A stretch of 64,000 nt of DNA from Lichtheimia corymbifera B2541 (Eukaryota; Mucoromycota; Mucoromycetes; Mucorales; Lichtheimiaceae): the NCBI GenBank assembly GCA_000697475.1, contig JNEU01000957.1, forward strand, positions 28,998 through 92,997, written 5' to 3'. Each line of letters starts with the position of its first letter. The stretch's first letter is position 1. Positions 1 through 10,835 of this stretch are shown one piece after another. A model generated the notes under the pieces. The model had not been told where the DNA came from, made no database searches, and was given only the letters and a program-made list of their open reading frames with translations. Made by a program: the position numbers and the translations under genes.

Positions 1-190
1 GGTGCTGGATGATTCAAAGGAGGAGTAGAGATGAAAGAAAAAGGATAAACATTAGATTTTTAAAGTGCAGCGGACCAAGTTTCATGCTGTCTCACACCCA
101 CAGTGGATGATGATGATGATGTACACGTCATTTATGTATATTCACATTGCATTGAAAACACGTACAGATACAACTATGGATATATCTCTC

Positions 191-508
191 TTATTTGTTC
201 AACAAGGCTTGACCTTGGGTGGTAACTTCGCCATCAGCTTCGAAACTGTCTACGTGTGGGTCATCATTGAAAGCACCCAATGCTTGAACGCTAGTATCGG
301 GCACTTTAACCGCGAATCCCTTGAGAGCTGCATTATAGCGATGGGTGATGGTGGCACCACTGGCTTCAATATCTTGGGCCCTTTGTTCAAGCACGTCGGC
401 AGGAGTATCGCTCTTGAAGGTGATGATATAGTTGGAAGCTAGTAGCTTTGTGTTGGTACAAAACAAAGCACGTCTCGTTGGCAATAGTAGAAATGACTTA
501 CCGGACAT
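191..508 (-). CDS. Pbi2-like proteinase inhibitor (inhibitor I9 domain)
   Basis: Two exons, 502-508 (only 7 bases: ATG TCC G) and 191-438, joined by a GTAAGT...CTAG intron of 63 bases. They give an 84-residue protein starting MSASNYIITFKSDTP. The body matches the inhibitor I9 fold shared by subtilisin propeptides and yeast proteinase B inhibitor Pbi2: a first strand YIITFK, a helix rich in A/E/Q, then TITHRYNAALKGFAVKVP and a C-terminal strand HVDSFEADGEV. There is no signal peptide, so I expect a cytosolic inhibitor or chaperone of a vacuolar subtilase, as Pbi2 is in yeast. A longer unspliced frame through the intron exists, but it inserts a leucine/arginine stretch foreign to the family. 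Exon sum is 255 bases, in frame. The downstream neighbour, FRG1, is divergent. Confidence 0.85.
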   Translation of the reverse strand: MSGKSFLLLPTRRALFCTNTKLLASNYIITFKSDTPADVLEQRAQDIEASGATITHRYNAALKGFAVKVPDTSVQALGAFNDDPHVDSFEADGEVTTQGQALLNK

Positions 509-882
509 GATGAAAAGTTTGTGAATGAAAAAAGAAGAAAAAGAAAAAAGTAGTGGGAAGAAGAAGGGAAAGGATAACGTAACCTTTATATGCTCGGCAC
601 TGTGTGACACAAACGAATCTTATTGGAGCTTCTTGCATGCAGCCGGGACCTACGCCATGCCAAACAACGACGTCAAGCTTGCTTGGTTCTAAATAATAGT
701 ATAGTACACATTTCATCATCATCATCAGCAACATCCTCATATAGTTGAATCAGTCATACCTTTTTATGTTGTTGTTGCATGATAGATAACATCTCTTATC
801 CAATCAGCTCACAAAAGGAATAGACGCTAAATTTGCCCAGTCTGCAGCTGCTTCGGAGCAAGGTGCCACCTCTTCCCTCATC

Positions 883-1927
883 ATGTCTAGACTCGTATTC
901 AAAGGTGACAAAGTACCAAAGTAGGATCATGAAAGTAATATCATCCTTTTATTGTTGTTATTAATCCTATCCTCTATGGCTTTAGAAAGAAGAAAAAGAA
1001 ACGATCTGCTTCTGAACGCGTTGAACACGGTGGTGCTATGGGTGATTCAGACGAAGGTAAAAAGAAAAGGAATGCGCATGTGTGTGTGTGAGAGAGAGAG
1101 CAATAGACTCATGGGATCTGTTTTCGAAGGATGGGTGCGTGCCGATCAACTCGACGATCTAGTGGGTCCTTTGTTTATTACTCATCCGAGCGATCCCACC
1201 ATTTGCTTGACGGTGGACGACAATGATCGATTGCTTGCTTATCCTATTCCCGAGGGTGCTACCGAGACCGAGCCTGTGATTGTGAATCAAGTCTTTGTGG
1301 GCGCACGGTTATTAGGCACATCCAATACGTTTACCATCAAGTCTGTACACAAGAAATACTTGAGCAGTGACAAGTTTGGCGTCGTCAGTGCCGATCGCGA
1401 AGCTATCAGTGGTCTTGAAGAGTGGGAGCCAGCCATCACCGATGCAGGTGTCGCTTTCCGTAATGCACACGGCAAGTTCCTTATGGTGGATCAAATTGCT
1501 GGAGGAGGTAATTTACATCAATATCTCTCCATGACATTGGTAGCTTAAACATACATGCATCCATGCAGGTTTCAAAATCCGTGCAGATTCAGATGAAGTT
1601 GGCTTTTGTGAGACTTTTCGAGTCTATTGTCAGGCACGTTTCAAGCGAAAAGCAAGGCATGACAGGAAAAAGCAAAAGAAGGAATCCCATATCGATGAAC
1701 TGGATAATGTGTAAGTTATTGATCATAGTGTGTGAGCTGGTGTAAGGCATTTTATTCATCCTATTGTCTCTATCTACAGCAAAAAGTTTCAGTCATGGGG
1801 TGGCGGTCGCGTACACATGTCTAAGTCAGATACACGTGAACTAAAGAAAGCCAAGGAAGAAGGTCGAATTGCAGAAGCTATGCTGGATCGTAGAGCTAAA
1901 GTCAAGTCAGATCGTTATTGTAAATAA
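883..1927 (+). CDS. FRG1: FRG1 homologue (fascin-like beta-trefoil, RNA-associated)
   Basis: Five exons: 883-920, 986-1056, 1130-1507, 1569-1710, 1780-1927 (777 bases, 258 residues). The N-terminus is MSRLVFKGDKVP followed by a run of lysines and KKRSASERVEHGG, as in metazoan FRG1. The centre is the fascin-like/beta-trefoil region: FTIKSVHKKYLSSDKFG, then EEWEPAITDAGVAFRNAHGK. The C-terminus ends DRRAKVKSDRYCK, a hallmark of the family. FRG1 proteins are nucleolar, bind RNA and actin and associate with spliceosomes; S. cerevisiae has no clear copy. The start was chosen because exon 1 supplies the lysine-rich start in frame. The 3' end is 72 bases from the stop of the convergent chitinase gene. 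Confidence 0.93.
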
Positions 1928-1999
1928 TATGCTATTTTGTGTCTTTGCGTTATCGAGTGAACAATGTTTATTTGATGAAAAGGATTGGGGGCAATCGTT

Positions 2000-4273
2000 T
2001 TATGTGTATGGGCGTTGCTTTTGCTTCGACTTTACTCGGGTGATATGCGACCATCTTTTCTCCTTCTTGGATAGGCTATAGTTGGTATTATCAGCAGATG
2101 CAGCAGCTGTGGTGGATAAGGTCGCATCGGGAGTTGTAGCAGCAGATGATGAGCCGGTGGCTGCGGAATCAGTAGTAATAGATCCCATACTTGATGCAGT
2201 CGACGAGTCGCTTGAATCCGTGGTCATAGGGCCTACTTCCCAAGTGGAAAGAGTAGTATCACTAGATGATGCTGAGGCTGTCAACGTATCAGACATGGAG
2301 CCTGTGCTTGTAGCATCTGCTGTATTATCGCTTGAGCTGGTGGATGATGCACTAGCATTGATGTTGCCAGATGATGATGAAGAGCTTGCATCCCCATCGC
2401 TACAGCTGCTCACTATAATATGTATGACATATGGCACATGGAACGTTAATCTAAAGAGGTATCACGATTCGGCGCTTACGTACCTGCGGTCCATTCGCTG
2501 TTTGCACCGCCATCAGGTTCACTATCAGTAAACCACTTTGCCTAGAAACAGGTTGCCATGGAGAATATGTCGTTAAAAACGTGAATGACCGCAATTGGAC
2601 TTGTTGCATACCTGCCAAATATCCCTGCCATACCAATGGATAATCAAAAAGAACATTCATTGTTGGTTAAGAAAAGAAAAAGGATAATCTGTTTGGGATC
2701 AAAGCTTACCCTCTAGACAATGAAAAATTATTTTAGTTTCCAGGCGACCGTGAATTATAACAGAAAAGTCCTTACTTGTATGATACTTTGCTTCCACCTG
2801 GATACTGCTTTCGTTTTGAGTAAGCGGGTGCATCACATGGGGGTAGTTGAAAAGAGGAGCCGCATGATGATGATGATCCTTGGCTGATAGCCTCTTTGAT
2901 CGCCTTGTCAAACCGATTGTTTCCGTAAGCTTGGGATACATCTACATACATATTGCTTAGCACATTCTTTGTTTACATGGCGCCACGTGTCTTCTTTACC
3001 CCAATACATGACACCTCCAAAACTTGGAAACTGCTTTTGGGTCTCACTCGCGATCTTGCCAAGTTGGTCGGCGGACACATAACCCCCTCCAGCGGCACTG
3101 CTGCTAGCTGGCGCACCAATATAAACTTTGACGTTCTTGTTGGGAGAGACATTGCGCGCCCAATAATCCCATTGACCAAAATTCCACTGGGGTTGCCCAT
3201 AGGTTTGTAGGCCACATGGATTGTTATCTAACCGTTGCTGGATCAGCAGTTGTAGAAACAATGACATGCATGTAGTATATAACGAAAACTTACAAAATTG
3301 AACAAAGATCGCATCCATAGGAAAGCTGTTGATCGTTTCTTGAAGATTGGCATCTGGATATACACATTGGGGTGCAGCTGTAATATAATATTTGCGGTCG
3401 GATGATCCAAAATGGCCTTTGAGCTTGTTCAAAAACGTCGTGTAATCTAAAAAAGAACATGTGAGAATATGAAAGGGTGTATTTTGATTTAGATAACTCA
3501 CGGGCAGATCCGCCACCTTCAATGTCAAGATCAACCCTGTGCATAATAACAATAGGACAAGTTACCGCCAGTTGAATGAAATAAGGTTTCTGCATACTTA
3601 CCCATCAAGAATAGCGCTTCCAAAAGGACGCATGTCGGATGATCCCCCAAGAAAGAGATTCCAAATGGTGTCAGCAAAGCTCTCTGCCTGATCATCCGAC
3701 TGGAAACCAACACCACCCGTGGCTCCACCAAGTGAGATCGTCAGCACCTTGCCTCGCTTTTGACACCCGATGATGTCGTCTTGCATCTTGGATGTGCAGT
3801 TGGCCAACGCTGTTCCAGGAAAGGTAGGATCATCCACATTGCTGCAAGTCTTTGTCGATTGAAAATGAGTAAACTTGATGACAAAAATAGTCAACTTACA
3901 TTGGCAAGATTAATCTCTGGTTGGCCGCCAGTGCTGAAAAACTTGGTCAGGAAGGCGATAGGAAACATGTCGATGGTATCATCGTTGCAATATTCATGCA
4001 GTGGCTTTTGCCAATTGCTCTTGTCGCCACCATTAGCCGCACCATATGAGTTTTGGCCCCAATCTTAAGAGATCATGTTGTTACAATACGCATCTTGCTG
4101 TAAATATAATGGCATATTACTTACATCCAGCCACATTGGAACTGCAATCCATCTAATTCATCTCGATGAAAATTAATATCTAATCCTCATCAAGTGCCGG
4201 ACTTTCTTACATTAAAGGCGTGGGTGATAGAAATCAAGGAAATGACACCAATGGCAAAGAATTTCGAGTGCAT
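2000..4273 (-). CDS. Secreted GH18 chitinase (class III type) with chitin-binding module and Ser-rich tail
   Basis: Eleven exons: 4211-4273, 4125-4152, 3900-4063, 3602-3849, 3502-3536, 3294-3446, 3000-3227, 2776-2941, 2612-2624, 2484-2541, 2000-2412 (1569 bases, 522 residues). A signal peptide, MHSKFFAIGVISLISITHAF, is followed by the first GH18 strand NVAGYWGQNSYGA. KVLTISLGGATGG and the catalytic motif DGVDLDIEGG carry the DxxDxDxE signature with the acid/base Glu. YITAAPQC and FGGVMYWDVSQA complete the barrel. After a C-rich linker, a CBM5/12-like module reads YKDIWQ-AKWFTDSEP-SEWTAVSSC, its halves split by a 13-base exon. The remaining ~130 residues are Ser/Thr/Ala-rich and probably O-glycosylated, ending in a basic stretch. 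The enzyme should be secreted or wall-bound and cleave chitin. Transcription is divergent from the phosphoesterase gene. Confidence 0.93.
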
Positions 4274-4313
4274 GATGTTGTTGAAGAAGCTGCTGTATGT
4301 AGCCATTGGATCA

Positions 4314-4323
4314 CTTTTATATA
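4314..4323 (-). promoter_or_regulatory. TATA box of the chitinase gene
   Basis: On the minus strand the sequence reads TATATAAAAG, about 41 bases upstream of the chitinase ATG at 4273. The short distance implies a very short 5' leader. It lies in the ~320-base gap shared with the divergent phosphoesterase gene. Confidence 0.45.
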
Positions 4324-4592
4324 AGCTGGACCTTTTGGATCATGACCATGAGAACCTGTTATTGTTACGGGATTGAATGTTGTTGAGTGATGGTGAGTTG
4401 TAATCACATGTGGTGGATGTTTCATTATTCTTCCTACCATGGCGGATGTCCATCCCACAATGTCGGGTGCCAATGTCGGGGAATCTATGCCAATGTGCAA
4501 CATGAGAGGAGTTGAATTAAGGTTATCTGCAACCTCCATATTGCTGGTTACATGGCTTTCGCGCACACCACCACATACATTACCTCCATTGC

Positions 4593-6165
4593 ATGATACA
4601 CTCCTTCATCGACCTATTACGCTCCTGGCGAAACAGCATGATCCAGGTTCCAGATTCACGCTATCAAGGGACACCACCACCAGCAGCAGATGATAGCAAA
4701 CATCGTTTCAATCGCTTCAGGTCACCCACAGTCAACTTTGTCAACGTGTTGCGTCTTGTATGGATTCTCGCCCTTCTCCACGGTGAATTCATTATCTTTT
4801 GGAAAGCTGCATATCAATGTGCTCCTTGGCCGAGTAGTGTCAATAACAATGACCAAGTAATGTGTCACGTTTCTCGCCCATCTACAGCTCCTGGTGCTGA
4901 TTGACCCCACTATATAGATGCTGGATCGGTTGCTGTTGATTGGCGATCCTCAAATGACCGATGCCTTTTCATACGATCGACCAGGTGTTCTATTGCGTAT
5001 ATCCGAATTCTTCAGTGATCTTTATATGTGCCGCAATTATCGACATTTACAGCGGCGGCTTGAGCCCAAAGGAACGATCTTTATGGGTGATTTGATGGAT
5101 GGTGGACGTGAATGGGATGATCATGGGTAATGTATATATATCAATCGATCGATCAATTAATTGCATTGAATCTCATATGTATATATATCGATTTACAGCT
5201 GGAAGAAACAAGCAACTCGGTTTCGACACTTATTCAAAAGTAATCGACCTCAATACTTTATGGCAGGCAACCATGATTTGGGATTTGGTGATGGTATCCA
5301 GACGCATGTGATGGAACGATTTCAAGGAGAATATGGACCCACATCGTATACCCTGAGCACTGGCACTCCTTATTCGATTGTTGTTGTGGATACGGTATCA
5401 CTTTCTTCAAGCCATACGGATTTAGCGACCAAACGACAAGCATGGGATGTCATTGAACGCCATTTGCCACCCCAACCACGTATCCTGATGACCCATGTTC
5501 CATTGTATCGGCCACCGGGAACATCATGTGGACCTGATCGACAAGGCAGATCACGTGAAATACGCCAGGGTCGTGGCTATCAATATCAGAATCTTGTTAA
5601 TGCAGAATTGTCACGTCAGCTGCTTGATCGCATCAACCCTGTTGTTGTCTTTTCAGGGGATGATCACGACTATTGCCTGGTGAAACATGGCAACGATAAG
5701 GACGAAGAAATCCCAGAAATCTCAGTGCCTACTTTTAGCATGGCACAAGGCATGCATTATCCAGGCGTCATTTTGTTGGATCTATCCATCACACCACCCA
5801 ACACCACTGACACTCAACAGGAGGAGGACATTACTACAGCAGCATTGGCCACCAAATTATGCTGGTTACCTGATCAAATCGCTATCTTTATTGGCTATGG
5901 ATGTTTGCTTGGGTTATCATTGGTCTCGCTCATGGCAGTCCATACCTATCGATGGAGTGTGCATCGTTCTAGACGCGCTTTTGGAACCAATGACGTCGTT
6001 GGCGATGATCCAGTTATCCTCCCAAGACCTGCTGTATTTACACGTGCTGCTAATGCAAGATCTTCTTCTCTGGCAAAACGACAACTCTATTCATTTTTCA
6101 AGGATGTTGCAGACGTCGCATCCATTGGCATTCTTGCGTACATTATTTGTTTGATTACATTGTAG
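4593..6165 (+). CDS. Cdc1/Ted1/MPPE1-family metallophosphoesterase (GPI-anchor remodelling)
   Basis: Three exons, 4593-4856, 4918-5126 and 5199-6165 (1440 bases, 479 residues). An N-terminal membrane segment (about residues 48-70, LRLVWILALLHGEFIIFW) precedes a lumenal calcineurin-like phosphoesterase domain. Metal-ligand motifs are in order: LLIGDPQMTD, FMGDLMDGG, MAGNHDLGFGD, THVPLYRPPG and SGDDHDYC, the last being the family's form of the GHxH motif. Two hydrophobic segments follow near residues 385-405 (FIGYGCLLGLSLVSLMAV) and at the extreme C-terminus. Yeast Cdc1 and Ted1 and mammalian PGAP5 are ER enzymes that remove ethanolamine-phosphate from GPI mannoses; I infer that role. The ATG at 4638 is an alternative start. 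The first intron must run to TATATAG at 4917, since an earlier acceptor leaves a stop codon in frame. Confidence 0.88.
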
Positions 6166-6823
6166 TCCATAGTATTATGATGATTCCCCTTTTCTTTATT
6201 TTGCATTCTCCACATTATACATACACATAAATACATTGTTAGTTTACCATTGGTGTGAGATATATCCTTCATGTTGTAAATGGTGAATGTCTGTCACTTG
6301 ATTACCCATCCTGCGGTTACCGATGAAACCAATGATGATAGACGGTTGGTTATATGTAGGGTAAATGAAAGTAGCGCATCAAACATCAATCCCATCGATT
6401 TAATGATAATAGGTATTTGCCACGATAGGTACGTTCTTTAAAGAAGGATCAAGCACTCAAGCCCTATTGAAAAGTGGCAAAAACATGAGGCAGGTTTATT
6501 ATGTTGAGTAAGTCGCATGGATCATTGTTTATGTAAAAGTGGGGTGAATCGATCGACACTAGCTATCCATGCATCAGCCACAGTGGTGTATCCAATATCA
6601 TAATAGGATGCGCCATGTATCATTGGAAAACGTTGCCAAGTAACAAGCAGCTGGTGATTGTATTGAATTTGAGTCCAATAGAGCATAGTTAGATTGTTGA
6701 TAAAGGTAGTGCTCTTCCAAGATACGCTCATGGTGAGACAGGCGACTAGGTACAACAAAGGGCAAATTGATTTCCAGCTGCGCAGGCTGCACGTCTCTTT
6801 TCGTCAAAGCTACCTTGCCAACA
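6166..6823. other. Intergenic region upstream of the ARID gene
   Basis: About 660 bases with no recognisable gene. The open stretches on the minus strand near 6522-6855 have no family features. The region presumably holds the 3' end of the phosphoesterase transcript and the promoter of the ARID gene. Confidence 0.5.
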
Positions 6824-9468
6824 ATGTCGCACGCCGTCAAGGATATTGATCGCACGCCGGAATATGATCAGTTCATGCAACAGCTACGGGACTTCCATGA
6901 GAGCAAAGGGTACACCATGATCCCTCCATGTCTTTTTGTCAGTGTCAAAGCTCACCCAATCTACTCAATATTATAGGACGCCATTTCAACCGGAACCCGT
7001 TCTTGGAGGCCAAAAACTAGATCTGCTCAAAATCTATCAAACTGTGATTAAGGCTGGTGGTTATAAAAAGGTAAAAAGAGAAGGTTGGGTCATGGTTCTA
7101 AAGGTGTTGACACGTTCGTTGAATAGGTGACAGAAAACCGCGGCTGGAAGCAAGTGGGCGATCCATTCGATTTCCCTCCAACATGCACCAACAGCGCCTA
7201 TATCCTTAAGCTTGTCTATACAAAAAACCTGGTAAGAGATGGACGAGGAGGGGGTTTATCAAGCGCATGGTGGTAACTTTTTTTTGTCTGGTAATAAGCT
7301 TGGTTGGGAAGAAGAGCACTATTGGAAACGACCATGGAATCCACCAAAGGAACAATTCGAGCTTAAAACCATTGGCACGCCATCCACCGCATCAACACCT
7401 GCTGCAAGTAAACCACGCGACTCGGCACGTAAAACAGCGACAGGTAACCAAGTCGAACCTTCACGTTATATATATCCATGTGCTTATCAATATTCTTTTA
7501 GCATTTACCTATCAAAACGCACAACCTATTCCTGCTTTTCCACAACCTTTGATGGCTCCACCTCCCGCACCCATCTTTCATCAACCACGTGAGTATGATG
7601 GAGGCATATACAACATCATTGTGTGTATTAACAGAGAGAGATATGGATAGAGGTCTATGTGGATGAATCCTTTCCTACGCGCATTATGCATTCATTGACA
7701 TGTACGTTGCCGAATGAAATCGATTGGGCATTCAACGTCCTTGTCCGATTTTCGTGTACAGCCGAGAATTTCAGCATTGACTACATGCCAACCTTGATTG
7801 ACAGCCTGATGGAATTTGCTGAACCCTTTTTCAAGACACACATTCAACCTATTTTGGAGCACCTTGAACAAGTCAAAGAACAGGACGATGAATCACCTGC
7901 ACCAGTGGAAAACTTGTTTAGCAGCAAAAAGATCCAACAAGAATACGAACGTGTCTTGCAAGTCTTTCATGTCATTCGCAACTTTTCATTCACTGATATC
8001 AACATCCGATCCTTGGCACAAAACGCACGTCTTCGAGATTTATTGATGATGGCCATCTCACTTCCCACCGATTCACAATACGCTGAGCTCAGTCGACATA
8101 GCCTTGACATTATCGAAAGCATCTCACCACAAATTGTGCTTCAGAGCACCGACGACGACTATTTAATGGCCATGCACAGGCTGCTGGTATCACCTGATAG
8201 AGCTCTTGTCCTTGGTGCCCTCAGAGCCTTGACACGTGTTGCTGTGAGTGAATCAAATGAAAGCATACTGGCTGCAGTTCATTACCAGGATATCATTGTG
8301 CGCATGAGTCAATTTCTCCTGGTGGATGATGAGGAGCTGGTCGCCGCTACATTGGAATACCTTTATCAATACTCCAGCCTGAAAGGCAACTTTACAGTAA
8401 CATTACTCAAGAATTATCCCGGCAATCTCGTCGGTTTGCTTGTTGGTTATTTGTCATACAAATCTACATTGGCACCACGCACTTCGGCATTAAACAGCAC
8501 CATCCACTCCATCCCAGCAGCACAATTCGCAAAAGAAAGCAAAGGACAGGCACAACCACCAGCTATTCCCGATCTCACTGAATACATGAACTTGGATGAG
8601 CCCTATCGATGTTTGGGATGGTAAGAAAAGGATGATGGCCTTGTGTTATTCCCAAAGACTCATCTAGTTGTGGATAGGCTCAGAGAGAAGCTTGTTGCTG
8701 GTACAACAGAAGACAAGATTGAATTTAAAACCATATTTGGCGAATACAATGAACTCTTTGGCAAGCAAAAGCCGTTAGCTATCAAGGAATTCTACACCGT
8801 GCTCAAGATTGCATTTCCTCAACCGGATTCGGTGGAAGAAGCTGTCAAGACCGGATCTGTGCCTATGAATGATCTTGTGTTGGGCAAAGTAAAGTACGCT
8901 CCACCCAAAGAGCCTGAAAGTAAGTAATGTCTTTGTGCGCGCGTTGCAGCAAAACTCATTTGTGTGATATATAGTGATCGAATGCCATTGGGCTGATTGT
9001 ACCGAAAAGTTCAAGGACGAAGAAGGATTACATGCCCATCTTGTGGACGTGCACTTGAAAACAATCGAGCAAACAGCCAACGAGGGAGACAAGATGGATA
9101 CGAGTGATGATAATCACCGTGCAGAAGGGAAAACTTATGAATGTCGATGGATGGCATGTGGACGAAGGGGATTCAAGCATAAAGCAAGAGTATTTCAGCA
9201 TCTGCAGACCCATTTCCCAGGCAAAGTCACCAAGCCAACCAAGCGACGCAATGATAAGCTTTCGATTGAGAAAATACCAGTGGATGATGAGGATGTATCG
9301 GGTGTCCCATTGACAGCAGCTTTACTCTTACGCAATCTTGCGCGTACACGTGAGCTCCAGAGTTTCCTGCTACCCTACAAGGTTGAATTGGCACAATTAG
9401 CTTTCCAGAGACCCAAGTTAGGTGCTTATGCCATTTCCGTACTTGAAGAATTGCATGCAGCTAGCTGA
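6824..9468 (+). CDS. ARID and C2H2 chromatin-remodelling complex subunit (Rsc9/ARID2 type)
   Basis: Exons: 6824 to about 6927, 6977-7070, 7127-7231, 7299-7443, 7502-7588, 7651-8620, 8678-8919, 8975-9468; about 746 residues. The N-terminus is an ARID DNA-binding domain: EYDQFMQQLRDFHESKGY, TPFQPEPVLGGQKLDL, IYQTVIKAGGYKKV, RGWKQVGDPFDFP and the C-terminal helix ending KLVYTKNL. A Pro-rich linker is followed by an all-helical, armadillo-like middle. A region beginning WLREKLVAG resembles the RFX-like winged helix of ARID2. Two C2H2-like fingers close the protein: CHWADCTEKF...HAHLVDVH and CRWMACGRRGF...HLQTH. This order is that of Rsc9/ARID2, subunits of RSC/PBAF remodellers. The first intron is anomalous: with exon 2 starting at 6977, exon 1 must end in phase 2, but no GT donor gives that. 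Confidence 0.88.
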
Positions 9469-9623
9469 AAGTATAGCCACGTTCCATTCCTCTGATATAT
9501 TTTTAAAATGCATTTGTAGATAAAACATTATTGTGTCTCACTTTTTTCCCTTGAGCATCCAACTTAATAAATGATTACAGCAACAAGAGAAGAATGATTT
9601 TATTGTAGATGAAAGAAAAGAAT

Positions 9624-10655
9624 TTACATGCGTGGGATGATGCCAATATGCCATGATTTATAAATGAGACCTTGAAAATGAGAAGCATGAGGATGTACGC
9701 ACCAGACCCGCTTGTATGATTCCACTGTTGCCACGGCTCTTTCATTCTCATCATCCACCGTATCTTGGCCTGCCAATGTATGATGAGGATCGTCATCATT
9801 ATCATCATCATCCAAGGGTGGAGTTGAGCCTACGACGACAGCTACTAGGGTATCACACCATCGTAACATCATCCATAACCCATCGGCCTTGACGGTGGGT
9901 ACGACTAATAAGCGAAGACGAGGACATTTGGCGATGATCATGTGAGCCACAGAGGCTGTGAGGATATCGTATGGATTGAGTGTGAGGGAAACAAGGTCTG
10001 AACCAAAGGTGGGTAAAATAGCACTGCGTAAAGCCCCTGGATGATGATAATAATGCGAAATATGAGTGACGACATCATCATCCTTCTTGGGTTGTCGAAT
10101 GGCCAGACAACATGAACAGCACGCTAATCGATAATATTCAATGTCAGGTGGTGGCGATGATGGATCGTCGTCTTGTTCAAGATCCAATTCGTAATAAGCA
10201 AAGGATGGCGATACATGCGTCAACATAAATGTCGATGATGTGGGATGTTGTTTCATGACAGGTAAAAGACGACGAACCAATTGTTTTGGCGTAATGCTGG
10301 ATTGAAGAAATGAAAGTTTGGGACACAACTGAGCAAGGATGGTGAAAAAAGTGTCTGGATAGTAACATCGACGTTGTGGAAGCTTGATGATTTCCAATGA
10401 TTGACCATGCTTGTAGCAAAAGCGGATCATGTCGGTCATTGTAGCTTCCTCTGGGAATACAGCTTTCTGATACACATATTGACTCACGAGCCGGTTGGTA
10501 AAGCGACATACGGATAAAAAGACACCACGATAAGGTAACTCGGTCATGAAGACAATCTGTACGAGGAGCTCATTGGGAAGAATAGGGACATTGCCACCAC
10601 CACTGCTTGTTGTGACAGACCATGGAGATGCTGGTGTTGGTGCTGTTGTTGCCAT
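9624..10655 (-). CDS. F-box protein, Skp1-binding substrate adaptor (predicted)
   Basis: Single exon, 343 residues, taken from the ATG at 10655 (MATTAPTPASPWSV). Translation upstream of this ATG comes from CA/GA-rich promoter DNA and looks non-coding. An F-box-like segment, NVPILPNELLVQIVFMTELP, followed by GVFLSVCRFTNRLVSQYVYQ, lies at about residues 20-65. The rest has weak leucine-rich character (ILAQLCPKLSFLQSS, IIAKCPRLRLLVVPT, MLRWCDTLVAVVVG), typical of fungal F-box/LRR proteins. It ends in acidic, Asp-rich stretches. The likely role is SCF ubiquitin-ligase substrate choice, with substrate unknown. It converges on the ARID gene, with about 155 bases between stops. Confidence 0.72.
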   Translation of the reverse strand: MATTAPTPASPWSVTTSSGGGNVPILPNELLVQIVFMTELPYRGVFLSVCRFTNRLVSQYVYQKAVFPEEATMTDMIRFCYKHGQSLEIIKLPQRRCYYPDTFFTILAQLCPKLSFLQSSITPKQLVRRLLPVMKQHPTSSTFMLTHVSPSFAYYELDLEQDDDPSSPPPDIEYYRLACCSCCLAIRQPKKDDDVVTHISHYYHHPGALRSAILPTFGSDLVSLTLNPYDILTASVAHMIIAKCPRLRLLVVPTVKADGLWMMLRWCDTLVAVVVGSTPPLDDDDNDDDPHHTLAGQDTVDDENERAVATVESYKRVWCVHPHASHFQGLIYKSWHIGIIPRM

Positions 10656-10689
10656 GGCGTCAATGAGGAGGACTGTCAGTTGGAGGCAA

Positions 10690-10835
10690 CACGTTCTAAA
10701 CACATACACACACACGCACACACAACGCAACAAGGTACACACGCAGCACTGCCACGACAAGGAACGACAAGGAGAGAGAGAGGGAGCGAGTGAGAGAGAG
10801 AGAGAGAAAAGGAGGAGAGTGTGGTTGTGTGTGTA
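10690..10835. repeat. Simple-sequence tract (CA)n / (GA)n in F-box gene promoter
   Basis: Alternating ACACAC-rich and GAGAGA-rich runs (for example at 10702-10726 and 10769-10806) lie directly upstream of the F-box start at 10655. These are microsatellites. Translations through them give only CVCV, SLSL or REREK repeats. Confidence 0.75.

Noticed and set aside
2624..2775. Three-base micro-exon (AGG) between TCTAG and GTAAGC in the chitinase gene
   Set aside because: It would give YKGIFG and lose the IWQ motif; one longer intron to the 13-base exon restores the conserved module.
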